Shown: positions 5,205 through 5,673 of the stretch, piece after piece
Position numbering within the stretch: the first letter of the stretch is position 1
Layout of the letters: the number at the start of each line of letters is the position of its first letter
NCBI GenBank assembly: GCA_023379515.1
Contig: JAMCQQ010000091.1
Span: 1-5,673 of the forward strand
Length of the DNA: 5,673 bases
Direction: 5' to 3'
Source: Actinomycetota bacterium
Lineage (GTDB): Bacteria > Actinomycetota > Humimicrobiia > Humimicrobiales > Humimicrobiaceae
The notes under the pieces: model-generated
The model's database searches: none
What the model was told of the DNA's origin: nothing
What the model saw: the letters and a program-made list of their open reading frames with translations, nothing else
Position numbers and translations under genes: made by a program

Positions 5205-5673
5205 ATGGATTATATATCAGGCAGAGAGGCATACGGAGAAATACTAGTAGAAATAGGTAAGAATGAAAAGATAGTGGTATTGGATGCAGATGTCTCAAAA
5301 GCTACCAAAACAGGCTATTTTGCAAAAAAATATCCTGAAAGGTTTTTCAATGTTGGAATTGCAGAACAAAATTTATTGGGTATTGCAGCAGGTTTAGCTG
5401 TTGATGGGAAAATTCCAATTGCATCAACTTTTGCAATTTTTGCTACTTGCAAGGCTCTTGATCAAATAAGAAATGTTATATGTAAATCCGATTTAAATGT
5501 AAAGATTATTGTTACTCATGCAGGCCTTACTGTGGGTGAAGATGGTGCATCACATCAATCTATTGAAGATTTATCTATTATGAGAACAATCCCTAACTTA
5601 ATAGTAATTGCTCCGGCAGATGGTAATGAAGCAAAGAATGCTATAAAAGAAGCAGTTTTGGACTATATAGGTC
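5205..5673 (+). CDS. Transketolase, C-terminal subunit, 5' part (runs off window end)
   Basis: This is the pyrimidine-binding half of the split transketolase; it completes the active site at the interface with the product of the preceding gene. The frame is open for 156 codons to the window end, about half of the usual 310 or so. The start ATG (5205) follows the preceding TAA (5201-5203) by one base and has AGGAA at 5192-5196, so the two genes are likely translationally coupled, giving equal amounts of subunits. Visible motifs are VLDADVSKAT (25-34), FNVGIAEQNLLGIAAGLA (48-65) with Glu54 as the probable cofactor-activating glutamate, STFAIFATCKALDQIRN (74-90), THAGLTVGEDGASHQSIEDL (104-123) with His105 and His117, and IPNLIVIAPAD (129-139). 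It lies in a +1 frame relative to the N-terminal subunit. The clean stop, ribosome binding site and start show a true two-gene arrangement, not a frameshifted single gene. Confidence 0.94.
   Translation, partial: MDYISGREAYGEILVEIGKNEKIVVLDADVSKATKTGYFAKKYPERFFNVGIAEQNLLGIAAGLAVDGKIPIASTFAIFATCKALDQIRNVICKSDLNVKIIVTHAGLTVGEDGASHQSIEDLSIMRTIPNLIVIAPADGNEAKNAIKEAVLDYIG

Noticed and set aside
5195..5210. Frameshift breaking a single full-length transketolase gene
   Set aside because: The first subunit ends at a normal place, and the second has its own AGGAA and ATG and begins at the domain boundary typical of natural split transketolases.
1..5673. CRISPR arrays, tRNA or rRNA genes, transposase genes
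   Set aside because: No regularly spaced direct repeats, cloverleaf-like sequence, rRNA motif or transposase reading frame was seen on either strand.

Overview
The window looks like a chromosomal carbohydrate-utilisation locus from a low-G+C Firmicute, probably clostridial. The basis is the A/T-rich sequence (intergenic DNA is extremely A/T-rich), purine-rich AGGAG-type ribosome binding sites, near-consensus sigma-A-type promoters and the protein families present. The species cannot be named from the sequence alone.

Layout. Positions 1-2910 (+) hold a sugar ABC importer: the 3' part of a type I periplasmic-binding-fold sugar-binding protein (1-798), a complete RbsC/FrcC-type permease (876-1874) and a complete single-domain FrcA-type ATPase (2158-2910). 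An 11-bp perfect hairpin lies between the binding protein and the permease. The 283-bp gap between permease and ATPase is filled by a structured sequence that resembles the 5' part (domains I-III) of a bacterial group II intron, with no reverse transcriptase and no recognisable domain V. A short related stretch may lie beyond the ATPase gene, around 2981-3005.

Positions 3041-3985 (-) encode a SorC/DeoR-like transcription factor with an N-terminal helix-turn-helix and a C-terminal sugar-phosphate-sensing domain. It converges on the ABC operon and diverges from the next operon. The 399-bp divergent region (3986-4384) holds two back-to-back promoters. At the predicted start site of each lies a related palindrome (consensus near TGTAAATATTTACA), which suggests that the regulator represses both itself and the rightward operon. 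The rightward transcript has a leader of about 217 nt with two possible very short ORFs.

Positions 4385-5673 (+) encode a split transketolase: a complete N-terminal thiamine-diphosphate-binding subunit (4385-5203) and, one base after its stop, the C-terminal subunit (5205 onward), cut by the window end. Split transketolases with a dedicated regulator and a sugar transporter nearby occur in peripheral sugar pathways; apulose-4-phosphate and sulfofructose transketolases are characterised examples. A reasonable inference is that the importer brings in an unusual sugar or polyol, other genes outside the window convert it to a ketose phosphate, the transketolase cleaves it, and the SorC-type protein senses a phosphorylated intermediate. 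The substrate cannot be read from this window. Each part belongs to a known family; the least ordinary elements are the divergent operator arrangement, the intron-like remnant inside the ABC operon and the long leader before a transketolase start that lacks a clear Shine-Dalgarno sequence.
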